Below, piece by piece: positions 1 to 8,442 of a DNA stretch of 41,518 bases. The notes under the pieces were generated by a model, which saw only the letters and a list, made by a program, of their open reading frames with translations, was not told the DNA's origin and searched no databases. Origin of the DNA: an uncultured Clostridia bacterium (lineage in GTDB: Bacteria; Bacillota; Clostridia; TANB77; CAG-508); NCBI GenBank assembly GCA_947584805.1, contig CANPWU010000009.1:1-41518 (forward strand), written 5' to 3'. Positions within the stretch are counted from its first letter, which is position 1. Every line of letters begins with the position of its first letter. The translations under genes and the position numbers were made by a program.

Positions 1-1
1 A

Positions 2-1777
2 AGATTTTTACTTCCAGAAGATATAGTAAAAGCACATGATGAAGGAATTATACATTTTCATGATGCAGATTATTTTGCTCAAAATGCTTTGCATAATTGC
101 GAATTAATCAATCTAGATGATATGCTACAAAATGGAACAAATATCAATGGAGTAATGATAGAAAAACCACATAGATTTATTACAGCAGCAACTATTGCAA
201 CACAAATAATACTTGCAGTTACATCTTCAAGTTATGGTGGTGCAACAATATCACTTTCACACTTGGCTCCATTTGTAAGAGATAGCTATAATAAATACTA
301 TGATAAGTATAAAAAGAGAAACTTAAGCGAAGAAGATTGTAAAAAGTTTGCAACAGAAGACACAAAAAAGGAAGTAGAAGATGGAGTACAAACATTTAAT
401 TATCAAGTTAATTCAATGACGAATACAAACGGACAAGCACCATTTTTATCAGTATGTATGTATTTAGGAGAAACAGAAGAATACAAAGATGAACTTGCAT
501 TGATAATTGAAGAATTCTTAAAACAAAGAATATTAGGCTTTAAAAATAAAAAAGGTGTATATATTACTCCAGCATTTCCAAAGCTTTTATATATTCTTGA
601 AGAAGATAATATACATAAGGAGAGTAAATATTGGTATCTAACAGAGCTTGCTGCAAAATGTACTGCAAAAAGAATGGTTCCAGACTATATTTCAGAAAAA
701 GTAATGTTAGAATTAAAGAAAAATGAATATGGAGAAGGAGAATGCTATCCATGTATGGGTTGTCGTTCATTCCTTACACCAGATAGAACAATGAGTATAG
801 GAAATATAGCAAAAGCTAAAAACTATGTACAAGGAAAAGGAAAATATTATGGTAGATTTAATCAAGGTGTAGTTACAATAAATTTACCAGATGTTGCTCT
901 TTCTTCTGATAAAGACATGGATAAGTTTTGGAAAATATTTGATGAAAGACTAGAATTGTGCCATAAAGCATTACAAATAAGACATAAGAGATTAAGTAAT
1001 GCAACAAGTGATGTAGCACCTATTTTATGGCAATATGGAGCATTAGCAAGATTAGAAGAAGGTGAATCTATTCATGAATTACTACATCATGGATATTCAA
1101 CTATTTCACTTGGATATGCAGGATTATATGAATGCGTAAAATATATGACAGGACATTCACATACTGATAATGGAGAAGGTAAAGAATTAGGACTAAAAAT
1201 AATGCAACATTTGAATGATGCAGCTAAAAAATGGAAAGAAGCAGAAGATATAGATTATTCAGTTTATGGAACACCAATAGAATCTACTACATATAAATTT
1301 GCAAAATGTTTAAGAGATAGATTTGGAATTGTAAAAGGCATTACAGATAAGGATTATATAACTAATTCATACCATGTACCAGTATTTGAAGAAATTGATG
1401 CTTTTTCAAAATTATCATTAGAAAGCGAATTCCAAAAATTAAGCCCAGGAGGAGCAATATCATATATTGAAACACCTAATTTACAAAATAATATAGATGC
1501 AATTATTGAAATAATACAATTCATCTATGATAATATTATGTATGCTGAATTAAATACTAAGTCTGATTATTGCCAAAAATGTGGTTATGATGGAGAAATT
1601 TTAATAGATGATAATATGGAATGGTATTGCCCTAATTGTGGAAATAGAGATCATAATACATTGAATGTAGCAAGAAGAACATGTGGATATATAGGTACTA
1701 ATTTCTGGAATAAAGGAAGAACACAAGAGATTAAAGAAAGGGTATTGCATTTAGACAATAAGGTGGCTAAAGAATAA
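2..1777 (+). CDS. nrdD: Anaerobic ribonucleoside-triphosphate reductase (5' end outside window)
   Basis: Glycyl-radical enzyme that reduces NTPs to dNTPs without oxygen. The frame is open from base 2, so the N-terminus (including any ATP-cone) lies outside the window; 591 residues are visible. The C-terminus carries the zinc-binding cysteine pairs CQKCG and CPNCG (about 1570-1645) followed by the glycyl-radical motif RRTCGYIG (about 1672-1695). The stop overlaps the start of nrdG (TAATG), so the two are translationally coupled with their activase. No in-frame CGG occurs; an in-frame CGT at 764 reads normally as Arg. Identity is firm from motifs and neighbour. Confidence 0.96.
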   Translation, partial: RFLLPEDIVKAHDEGIIHFHDADYFAQNALHNCELINLDDMLQNGTNINGVMIEKPHRFITAATIATQIILAVTSSSYGGATISLSHLAPFVRDSYNKYYDKYKKRNLSEEDCKKFATEDTKKEVEDGVQTFNYQVNSMTNTNGQAPFLSVCMYLGETEEYKDELALIIEEFLKQRILGFKNKKGVYITPAFPKLLYILEEDNIHKESKYWYLTELAAKCTAKRMVPDYISEKVMLELKKNEYGEGECYPCMGCRSFLTPDRTMSIGNIAKAKNYVQGKGKYYGRFNQGVVTINLPDVALSSDKDMDKFWKIFDERLELCHKALQIRHKRLSNATSDVAPILWQYGALARLEEGESIHELLHHGYSTISLGYAGLYECVKYMTGHSHTDNGEGKELGLKIMQHLNDAAKKWKEAEDIDYSVYGTPIESTTYKFAKCLRDRFGIVKGITDKDYITNSYHVPVFEEIDAFSKLSLESEFQKLSPGGAISYIETPNLQNNIDAIIEIIQFIYDNIMYAELNTKSDYCQKCGYDGEILIDDNMEWYCPNCGNRDHNTLNVARRTCGYIGTNFWNKGRTQEIKERVLHLDNKVAKE

Positions 1778-2271
1778 TGAGATATAATTTGATTAGAGAA
1801 ATGGATATATCAAATGGACCTGGAGTAAGAGTATCTATATTTACGCAAGGATGTAGTTTCCATTGTAAAAATTGTTTCAATGAAGAAACTTGGGATTTTA
1901 AAGGTGGAAAAGAATTTAATGATGAAACAATAAATAAAGTCTTAGACTTATGTAACAAAAAACATATAAAAGGATTATCAATTCTAGGCGGAGAACCAAT
2001 GCATCCAAGCAACATTGAAGGAACAACAAAACTTGCAAAAGCATTTAAAGAAAGATATCCTGACAAAAGCTTGTGGGTATGGTCTGGCTTTAAATTTGAT
2101 GAAGATCTAAAGGATAAAGAAGTTGTAAAATATATAGATGTATTAGTAGATGGTCAATATAAAGATGAATTACATGATTTTACTTTAAAATGGAAAGGAT
2201 CTTCAAATCAAAGAGTTATAGATGTACAAAAGAGTTTAAAGAACAATGAAATTAGTTTGTTTGAACAATAA
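1777..2271 (+). CDS. nrdG: Anaerobic ribonucleotide reductase activating protein (radical SAM)
   Basis: A 164-residue radical-SAM activase that generates the glycyl radical on NrdD. The CxxxCxxC iron-sulfur motif appears as CSFHCKNC near residue 26, followed by the SAM-binding GGEP motif near residue 70. Length and position directly after nrdD, with overlapping stop and start, are typical. A strong hairpin terminator follows. An out-of-phase CGG at 1989 (GGC|GGA in the GGEP motif) causes no frame break and serves as an internal control for the CGG phenomenon. Confidence 0.96.
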   Translation: MRYNLIREMDISNGPGVRVSIFTQGCSFHCKNCFNEETWDFKGGKEFNDETINKVLDLCNKKHIKGLSILGGEPMHPSNIEGTTKLAKAFKERYPDKSLWVWSGFKFDEDLKDKEVVKYIDVLVDGQYKDELHDFTLKWKGSSNQRVIDVQKSLKNNEISLFEQ

Positions 2272-2300
2272 AAACTATAGATTGTAATTATAATTTAAAA

Positions 2301-2333
2301 AAAGTATGTGCATAAAACTGCACATACTTTTTT
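2301..2333 (+). terminator. Rho-independent terminator of nrdDG
   Basis: An 11-bp stem (AAGTATGTGCA with TGCACATACTT) with a short A-rich loop is followed by a run of T. It sits 30 bases after the nrdG stop. Confidence 0.9.
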
Positions 2334-2432
2334 ACTTAAATTTTATCATATCAAAGAATAATGATTTACAGATGGAACACTTTTTGTAATAGTAAGAATT
2401 GTTTCTAATAAATATATATTAGGTGATATATT

Positions 2433-2582
2433 GTGACTAGATATGAAAAACTTAAAGTTGAAGAACTTATTAATAAAATGCTATTTGAAGAAAATATAAT
2501 TGATAAAAGAAAATATGATAAAGTAGCTAAAAAAATTGAAGAATTGCTGTTTGAGGAGAGTAAAAAAAATGACCATATATGA
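2433..2582 (+). CDS. SHOCT-like small protein upstream of serine recombinase
   Basis: A 49-residue ORF starting at GTG 2433, preceded by AGGTGATA at 2421. The sequence has the pattern of a SHOCT (short C-terminal) domain: YEKLKVEELINKML, then an acidic turn, then KYDKVAKKIEELL. It overlaps the recombinase start by 14 bases. Such small SHOCT-type proteins are often encoded just before large serine recombinases in clostridial mobile elements. A role in integration or excision is inference; no enzymatic motif is visible. Confidence 0.6.
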   Translation: MTRYEKLKVEELINKMLFEENIIDKRKYDKVAKKIEELLFEESKKNDHI

Positions 2583-4170
2583 GATGAGAAACGAATTTAG
2601 TAATCGGTAAAACAATATTTGATCTAAATCTATTTGTTACATATTATGCAAGAGTTTCTAGTGAAAAAGAAGAACAAATTAATTCTTTGGAAAATCAAGT
2701 AGCTTTCTTTGAAGATTATATAAGGAAAAATAAAAATTGGACTTTTGTTCCAGGATATATAGATGAAGGAATAACTCGGAACAACATCACTAAAAAGAGA
2801 AAACTTTATGAGAATGATTGAAGACCGGAAAATCCAAAAAATTTGATTTAATTGTTACAAAAGAAGTTTCTAGGTTTTCTCGTGATACAATAGACAGCTT
2901 GTTTTATACTAGAAAATTATTAGAGTATGATGTTTGTGTATATTTTTTGTCAGACAATATTATTACTGCATCAAATGACCGGAGAATTAAGACTTACTAT
3001 AATGTCTAGCATGGCGCAAGATGAAGTTCGAAAAATTTCGGAAAGGACGAAGTTTGGATTTAAAAGAGCACTTGAAAAAGGAACAGTTTTAGGAACAGAT
3101 AATATATGGGGCTACAAAAAAGATAAAGGAAAACTTGTAATAGATGAGGAAGAAGCGGAATTAGTAAAGAAAGTTTTTGAAATTTATGCAAATGATAGAA
3201 AAATAGGATTAAAAAAGCTATCAAATATATTGCAAGAAGAGGGGTATTACAACAGAAATCGGTAATCCAATTCATCAAAACACACTAAAAAGAATCATAC
3301 AAAATCCGAAGTATAAAGGATATTATACAGGAGGAATATCAACAGTAATAGACTATAGAAGTAAAAAAAGAAATTTTAATGAAAAAGAAAAATGGAAGAT
3401 GTTTAAAGATCATGAAAAAGTTCCGCCACTTGTTACAGAGGAGCTGTGGGAAAAAGCAAATCAAAAATTACGGAGAAAGAAGTAAGCAAGCTAAAATGTA
3501 TCAAAAACATCAAACAAAATATCCACTATCTGGTAAGTTGTATTGCAATAAGCATAATTGCTACTATATTAGAAAAATAAAACATTATAAGAATAAAGAA
3601 GATGTAATATTTTGGTATTGCTCAAGCTTTCATAAAACTGGGAAAAAAGATTGCTATTTTGCTTGTTTTAAAGAAGATGATTTATATAATATTTTGCTGT
3701 CCATATTCAAAAACTACGAAGCATATAAAGAAGAAATCTGCGAAGAGCTGATTTCATTTTATAAAGAACTTTCAAAAGAAGAGGAAAATACTGAAAAAGA
3801 ATCTAAATTACAAAAAGAATTAAATTTAATTGAAAGGAAGAAAGATAAACTAATTGATTTAGCTTTAGATGGCTTTTTAAGCAAAGAAGAATTAAAACAT
3901 AAAGAATTAAGTCTCGAAAAACAAATAAAAGGAATAAAGTCAAAATTAGAAGAATTAGAAGCTAACAAGAATATCGTAGAAACTCAAGAAAAAGAGTATA
4001 AAATTTTAAAGGACAATATTTTAAAACATTTAGTTATAACAAGAGATAATTTAGAAAATTATATAGAAGAGTTAGTAGATAAAATTATTGTATCAGAAAA
4101 TAAAGAAGATATCAGACTACAAATAGCTTTTGTAGGAGACGAAATAGTTGATTTTTATATAAAATTATGA
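2569..4170 (+). CDS. Large serine recombinase with six in-frame CGG shift sites
   Basis: Site-specific recombinase of the large serine (resolvase/invertase) family, 531 residues after reconstruction. Start ATG 2569 follows GAGGAG. The N-terminal catalytic domain has YYARVSS (nucleophilic Ser near residue 30), DEGITGTT, VSRFSR and the NDGELRL block. A recombinase domain, a zinc-ribbon-like region (Cys/His near 3540-3660) and a C-terminal coiled coil (about 3760-4000) follow. Unshifted, the gene would be seven fragments. Dropping C at CGG 2605, 2777, 2826, 2980, 3260 and 3471 gives one continuous protein of normal length. An in-frame CGA (3029) is read normally as Arg. This is the highest density of such sites in the window. 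It probably mobilises the segment up to about 5.3 kb, but no att repeats were recognised. Confidence 0.88.
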
Positions 4171-4258
4171 TACAATAAAACAAATTCTATCAAGTATAGG
4201 ATTTAGTAGAAAAAATTTCTGAACAAAACTAAAATAATCAATCAGGAGGTAAAACTAT

Positions 4259-4528
4259 ATGGATAAGAAATATGTTCGGAAAGAAGCCATAAAGGCCACG
4301 GTATTTACTATGGCAATATGTATTGCTATAGAAGTAGTGTTCATTGCACTCGTACATGTTCTGTCAAAAAATGGTGTCGTATTACTCAAATTTGATGCAA
4401 GATCTTTGATCGCACCAATAGCAACCTTTGATGTTCCAGCTGCGTTTTTGATGTATGCCGATTTTAAAAAAACATTAACTGACCTGGAAGAAGAGTTGAA
4501 AAAGCAAGAGGACGAACAGAACAAATAA
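4259..4528 (+). CDS. Small membrane protein, foreign composition, keeps an in-frame CGG
   Basis: 89 residues, strong AGGAGG ribosome binding site. It has one or two hydrophobic segments (about residues 14-40 and 48-66) and a charged, coiled C-terminus (EEELKKQEDEQ). I do not recognise the family. Base composition is visibly richer in GC than its neighbours (codons such as GCC, CTG, GTC), suggesting recent transfer, perhaps as element cargo. Codon 7 is an in-frame CGG (4277). Here the zero frame stays open to the end, while skipping the C meets a stop four codons later. It is the only in-frame CGG in the window that does not need a shift. An antisense ORF of similar length overlaps it and looks like a shadow. 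Confidence 0.6.
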   Translation: MDKKYVRKEAIKATVFTMAICIAIEVVFIALVHVLSKNGVVLLKFDARSLIAPIATFDVPAAFLMYADFKKTLTDLEEELKKQEDEQNK

Positions 4529-4550
4529 AACGTGCCGAGCGGTCTTTACA

Positions 4551-4595
4551 AGCACAAAAAGGAGAAACTTTTAGTAAGATTCTCCTTTTTGTGCT
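4551..4595 (+). terminator. Hairpin terminator after the 4259-4528 gene
   Basis: A long stem of about 16 bp (AGCACAAAAAGGAGAA with TTCTCCTTTTTGTGCT) lies just after the small membrane-protein gene. The loop is AT-rich. Confidence 0.75.
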
Positions 4596-4689
4596 TATTA
4601 AAATAGTTGATTTTTATATAAACATGTGATAATATTAATCCAGAAAAAATATAAATAACAATAAATGTAGAAATAGGGGGAAAATAGTT

Positions 4690-5313
4690 GTGAAAAAATA
4701 TGTAGATTTTTTAATCAAAGGTTTTTATGCTGGTATTTTAATTAGTATAGGTGGAATTGCCTATTTAGGAATTGAAAATAAAATAGTTGGCTCATTTATT
4801 TTTTCTTTTGGTTTACTTACAATATGTATGTATTCATTTAATTTATATACTGGTAAAGTTGGATATATATTAGTTAACAAAATTAGCTATGTAATAGAGC
4901 TTTTAATATCTTTAATAGGAAATTTTCTAGGAACATTGACTATAGGAAGTCTAATGCGTTTAACAAGATTTGAAAATTATATTCAAACTGCTACAAATAT
5001 AGTAAATACTAAGTTAAATGATAATATTTTAAGTATTTTTATCTTAGCAGTTATGTGTGGAATGATTATGTACATCGCAGTAAATAATTATAAAAAAGAA
5101 AACGATGTTATAGGAAAATACATGACAATATTCATGGGAGTTATGGCATTTATTTTATGTGGATTTGAACACTGTGTTGCTAATATGTTTTATTTTAGCA
5201 TAGCAGGAGCATTCTCTTTAAAAGCTATCGGATATTTACTTGTTATGGTATTAGGTAATAGCATTGGCTCTGTAATAATTGCTTTACCATATAACATGTA
5301 TAACAAAAAATAA
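4690..5313 (+). CDS. Short formate/nitrite transporter (FNT) family protein
   Basis: A 207-residue polytopic membrane protein starting at GTG 4690 behind an AGGGGG ribosome binding site. It carries the FNT signature as CGFEHCVANMFY near residue 157 and about six hydrophobic segments. It is shorter than typical FocA/NirC proteins (roughly 260-285), mainly in the loops and ends. Substrate (formate, nitrite, hydrosulfide or other small anion) cannot be told from sequence. It converges on the truncated feoB with a one-base gap and no terminator between, placing it at the junction of the probable mobile segment and feoB. Confidence 0.78.
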   Translation: MKKYVDFLIKGFYAGILISIGGIAYLGIENKIVGSFIFSFGLLTICMYSFNLYTGKVGYILVNKISYVIELLISLIGNFLGTLTIGSLMRLTRFENYIQTATNIVNTKLNDNILSIFILAVMCGMIMYIAVNNYKKENDVIGKYMTIFMGVMAFILCGFEHCVANMFYFSIAGAFSLKAIGYLLVMVLGNSIGSVIIALPYNMYNKK

Positions 5314-5314
5314 C

Positions 5315-6645
5315 TTACCATGTTGTTACTCCCAGGCACATAGTTAGTGCCTGTTTTCCACTTGAACATGCTTTCTTAAAATAGTTATCTAAATTGAATG
5401 CAATTCTAGGAAGATATCCTAAATCTTCAAGCAAAGTAAATAATGGAAAAAATATAGCCATAGGAGGAAGCATGACTGATACAACCCAAGTAACAGTTTG
5501 ATACATACCAAGTATTAGCAAATTAGTCCAAAATTCTGGAACATGCCAAAATTCAAATAAGGCCAATAATTTATCTTGTATCATACCAAAAAACGAAGAT
5601 AAAAGGCTAGATGGGTAATTTGCACCAGTAATAGTTATCCAAAAAATTAAAGCTAAAAATGCAAGCATGATCGGTATTCCAAATTTTTTAGAAGTTAGAA
5701 TTTTATCAATTTTTCTATCTCTCTCATTATAACTACTATTAACAAAGGTGCAGACCCTTTTTCTAATTTCTTCTGCAGAATATACAATATTCATTACGAT
5801 ATTGTCTCGAAGCAAGCTAAAAGACAAGCCTTTCTCATTAAGCTCATTTTTGATTTCAGAGAGCTTTTCTTGAAGCTTGGAATTATTTACTATATCAACA
5901 TTAAAATTTGACTTTATAGATTCATAGATTAAATTATTTTCATCTAAAAGTTTTAATGAAATCCATCTTGCAAGATATTTTTTATCTTCAGGAAGAAGTC
6001 CGATATATATCATCATAAATGCTAGATACAAAATTTTCTACATCATCATTATACTTAACATTATATACGTTTTTTGCTTCAGCTTCTTTTAAAGAACTGG
6101 AAATAGTTTGAACAAGTGCTTTTAAAGTTTTTTTCTTATTTGCAATAGTACCAACAACAGGAACTCCTAAGATTTCAGATAAAAGGTTTAAATCTAATTT
6201 AATAGATTTTTTCTTTGCTTCATCTAATAAATTAACGCAAACAATAACGTTTGGTGTCATTTCTAAAATTTGTAAAACTAAATTTAAGTTTCTTTCTAAA
6301 CAAGTTGCATCAACAACAACTACGCATGCATCTGAATCTCCAAAACATATATAATCTCTTGCAATTTCTTCTTCTTGAGAATTAGACATTAAAGAATAAG
6401 TCCCAGGGAGATCAATTAATAGCATTTTTTCACTTGCATAATTACAAATTCCAAAAGCATTTGCAACAGTTTTACCAGGCCAATTACCAGTATGCTGATG
6501 CATACCAGTCAAATTATTAAAAATACTAGTTTTTCCAACATTTGGATTACCTGCAAAAGCAATTGTATAATCACAATATGTAGCTTTTTCAAATACATCT
6601 TTCTTTATTGTATTAGCTCCTGTGGAACTTCCGAGTAAGTCCCAT
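5315..6645 (-). CDS. feoB: Ferrous iron transporter FeoB, 3'-truncated, two CGG shift sites
   Basis: Membrane GTPase for Fe(II) uptake. The N-terminal G domain is intact: GNPNVGKTS, DLPGTYS and NLLDEA. Helical and Gate regions follow. The start ATG 6645 (MGLTGSSTG) has AGAGGTGAT upstream, and a CGG at 6633 must be skipped to reach the G domain. A second CGG at 6002 joins the two halves within DDIYGLLPEDK. The reconstruction is 442 residues, against about 650-720 for the family. After KQALTMC, where the family continues MGFGCN, the sequence diverges and stops within seven codons. The C-terminal Gate and TM segments are missing, so the protein is probably inactive for transport. Truncation is unrelated to CGG and lies at the edge of the mobile segment. 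Confidence 0.85.
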
Positions 6646-6716
6646 TAGCATCACCTCTATATAATATATTAAGAAAAATGTTAAGGTGTGATTTAACCAA
6701 TAAAAGAACAAGAAAA

Positions 6717-6746
6717 TTGAGGTTACTTGTTTTTTAGCAACCTCAA
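6717..6746 (-). terminator. Hairpin between feoA and feoB
   Basis: The inverted repeat TGAGGTT/AACCTCA, read on the minus strand after feoA, is followed by a T-rich tract. It could terminate or attenuate transcription between feoA and feoB. Confidence 0.55.
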
Positions 6747-6750
6747 AAAT

Positions 6751-6976
6751 CTACTCTTTTACTTCAATTAAACACGAATCTTCTTTTCTAAGTGCAATTA
6801 AGCTTCCACGAAATTCATAAGCTATTGGATCCATAGAAGGACTTTTAAAAACAGGTGTAATCAAAGTACCTTTTACAATTCCTAAATCTAATAATCTTCT
6901 TTTTAAGTTTCCGCTCACATTTTATATCAAAAACCTTGCAAGATTTGCCAAGAGGCATATTATATAAAGTTTTCAT
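6751..6976 (-). CDS. feoA: FeoA-like SH3 domain protein, one CGG shift site
   Basis: A 74-residue reconstructed protein. ATG 6976 opens MKTLYNMPLGKSCKV. The frame then meets CGG at 6913; skipping its C gives CEGNLKRRLLDLGIVKG. This is the classic FeoA core (LxxLGxxxG), and reading continues through an SH3-like barrel to TAG at 6751. FeoA is the cytoplasmic partner of FeoB, and it lies just upstream of feoB on the same strand. Without the shift neither fragment reaches the length of a usual gene call, so standard annotation would miss it. Identity rests on the pattern and context. Confidence 0.8.
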
Positions 6977-7082
6977 ATCTTAAGTAACCCCCAAGATTAA
7001 AAAGTAATTCTTATTAATATTTTATACAAAATTAGATAAAATGTTAAAAATAGTTAAAATTGCAAAAAAATCATTTACATCG

Positions 7083-7111
7083 TTGACAAACATAAAAAAA
7101 GTGTGTATAAT
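7083..7111 (+). promoter_or_regulatory. SigA-type promoter for the 7154 ORF and rpmE
   Basis: Consensus TTGACA (7083-7088) and TATAAT (7106-7111) are separated by 17 bases, 43 bases ahead of the first start codon. Confidence 0.85.
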
Positions 7112-7153
7112 TAAAAGTACGGAAAAAAACGTAAGGAAAATGGAGGTATATAA

Positions 7154-7327
7154 ATGTTTGCAAAATATTGGAAAAAAATTGGAATGTTAATTGTCATTAT
7201 TGCATGTTTATTTAATGTTGTTTCTAAATTAGTTGCAAAAATACCATACATGGACCAATTAAAAGAATCTGCACAATATGTCGCAGATCATCAAGATGAT
7301 GATGTAAAAGATAATAATATCAAATAA
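7154..7327 (+). CDS. Small single-pass membrane protein, unknown
   Basis: 57 residues with start ATG 7154 and GGAGG seven bases upstream. Residues 10-30 are hydrophobic (a single membrane span), after a basic N-terminus with KYWKK. The C-terminal tail is acidic (DHQDDDVKD). It lies directly behind a consensus promoter and just before rpmE, so both are likely co-transcribed. I do not recognise the family. Confidence 0.6.
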   Translation: MFAKYWKKIGMLIVIIACLFNVVSKLVAKIPYMDQLKESAQYVADHQDDDVKDNNIK

Positions 7328-7353
7328 GCTAGAAAGAAAGAGGTGAATGCATA

Positions 7354-7554
7354 ATGAAAGAGGGAATACACCCAGAATTTACAGATGCAACAATAACATG
7401 CGCATGTGGAAATGTAATAGAAACAAAATCAACAAAAAAAGCAATGAATGTTGATATTTGCTCAAAATGCCATCCTTATTGGACAGGTAATTTAAAACAA
7501 AATACAACAGGTGGTAGAGCAGATAAATTTAGAAAAAAATATGGAATTCAATAA
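7354..7554 (+). CDS. rpmE: Ribosomal protein L31 (zinc-binding form)
   Basis: 66 residues, the usual length of bacterial L31. The start MKEGIHPEF matches the family, with the zinc ligands in CACGN and CSKCHP, so this is the C+ form. GGRADKFRKKYG is the conserved C-terminus. Good ribosome binding site (AGAGGTGA). No CGG codons are present. Confidence 0.96.
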   Translation: MKEGIHPEFTDATITCACGNVIETKSTKKAMNVDICSKCHPYWTGNLKQNTTGGRADKFRKKYGIQ

Positions 7555-7556
7555 GC

Positions 7557-7586
7557 AAAAAATACACTTCAAAAGGAGTGTATTTT
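7557..7586. terminator. Bidirectional terminator between rpmE and tmRNA
   Basis: Stem AAAATACACT/AGTGTATTTT has T-runs on both strands, so it can end rpmE (plus) and ssrA (minus) transcription. Confidence 0.85.
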
Positions 7587-7600
7587 TCTTTTATAAATTT

Positions 7601-7958
7601 TGGTGGAGATGAGGAGAGTTGAACTCCTGTCCAATAACATTTCCATATAAACTTCTCCGAGTGCAGTTTATTATTAAGATTTCCCAAAAATTCAAGTTAA
7701 TAAACAAACTTTAAATTCTTAGTAGTTTCAAAAAATACCCACTATTTAGAAACATAAATAGCTTTGTTTCCTACGTAGTTTGACGCTCTTACTAAAAACC
7801 GTAGGCATTTCTAGAAGAACGTAGCCGCAACTTAGGCAGCTAATGCTAATTCTCTATTATCAGCGTTTATTTTAATTTTCGCTTTTTTTAGGTGGCCAAG
7901 CGAACCCACCACTCGCTATTTATACTTCTATGTTATTGTCGAAACCAAATACATCCCC
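7601..7958 (-). ncRNA. ssrA: Transfer-messenger RNA
   Basis: About 358 nt. The 5' end GGGGATG pairs with CATCTCC before the encoded 3' CCA (7601-7603). The T-arm GTTCAACTC and the 5' element TTTCGACA are present. The tag frame reads back from TAA as an Ala-Lys start through ADNRELALAA; counting from the in-frame GCG, the tag is 16 residues, AKIKINADNRELALAA. It rescues stalled ribosomes, which may matter in a genome with many unusual CGG codons (inference). Confidence 0.93.
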
Positions 7959-7969
7959 GTATATTATTT

Positions 7970-7998
7970 ATTATACAACAGTAAAAGAAAAATATCAA
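7970..7998 (-). promoter_or_regulatory. Promoter of tmRNA
   Basis: Read on the minus strand: TTGATA (7998-7993), a 17-base spacer and TATAAT (7975-7970), 11 bases before the tmRNA 5' end. Confidence 0.75.
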
Positions 7999-8040
7999 TG
8001 AAATTTAAATAAAAAAAATCGGAAAATTTAAACAAAAATA

Positions 8041-8070
8041 TTGACAAAAAGATAGAAAATAGGGTAAAAT
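8041..8070 (+). promoter_or_regulatory. Promoter of the tRNA-His/tRNA-Gln pair
   Basis: TTGACA (8041-8046) and TAAAAT (8065-8070) with 18 bases between them, about 28 bases before the first tRNA. Confidence 0.7.
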
Positions 8071-8098
8071 ATTATTTACATACGTATTAAAAGTATAT

Positions 8099-8176
8099 GG
8101 TGGATGTAGCGTAGTTGGTTAACGCGCCAGTTTGTGGCACTGGAGACCGTGGGTTCGAGTCCCATCTTCCACCCCA
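8099..8176 (+). tRNA. tRNA-His (GTG)
   Basis: Cloverleaf with anticodon GTG in the loop TTTGTGG, T-arm GGGTTCGAGTCCC and encoded CCA (8174-8176). The extra 5' G that pairs with C73, typical of tRNA-His, is at 8099. Confidence 0.95.
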
Positions 8177-8191
8177 TATTTTTTATTATAT

Positions 8192-8266
8192 TGGGCCGTA
8201 GCCAAGTGGTAAGGCAGTAGACTTTGACTCTACCATGCGCTAGTTCGAATCTAGCCGGCCCAGCCA
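8192..8266 (+). tRNA. tRNA-Gln (TTG)
   Basis: 75 nt. The acceptor TGGGCCG pairs with CGGCCCA. The anticodon stem GTAGA/TCTAC carries loop CTTTGAC with anticodon TTG. The CCA end is encoded at 8264-8266. Confidence 0.95.
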
Positions 8267-8270
8267 AAAT

Positions 8271-8293
8271 GCGAGATTCTTATCTCGCTTTTC
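8271..8293 (+). terminator. Terminator after the tRNA pair
   Basis: Stem GCGAGAT/ATCTCGC with a four-base loop, followed by TTTTCTTT. Confidence 0.9.
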
Positions 8294-8376
8294 TTTATAT
8301 TAATTTAATAAAAAAAACGTAACAAAATTGTAACAAAAATGCAACGAAATTGAAATACAAATATTGCCGAATAATG

Positions 8377-8405
8377 TTGACTTATAATTTTTATTGTTGT
8401 AATAT
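8377..8405 (+). promoter_or_regulatory. Possible promoter of the LPQTG protein gene
   Basis: TTGACT (8377-8382) and TAATAT (8400-8405) are 17 bases apart. The region is so AT-rich that alternative -10 boxes exist. Confidence 0.4.
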
Positions 8406-8442
8406 ATATTATATAATCTTATTAACAAAGGAGTAAAATATT

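Noticed and set aside
2818-3009. Separate small ORFs inside the recombinase, recG, feoB and glycosyltransferase genes
   Set aside because: They are fragments of single genes on either side of CGG sites, not independent proteins.
4255-4524. Minus-strand 89-residue ORF opposite the small membrane protein
   Set aside because: It has no ribosome binding site on its strand and mirrors the plus gene, which has a strong AGGAGG. Taken as a shadow.
2336-5340. Exact ends of the integrated element
   Set aside because: No convincing direct repeat was found between about 2340-2430 and 5315-5350, so no boundaries or attachment sites are annotated.
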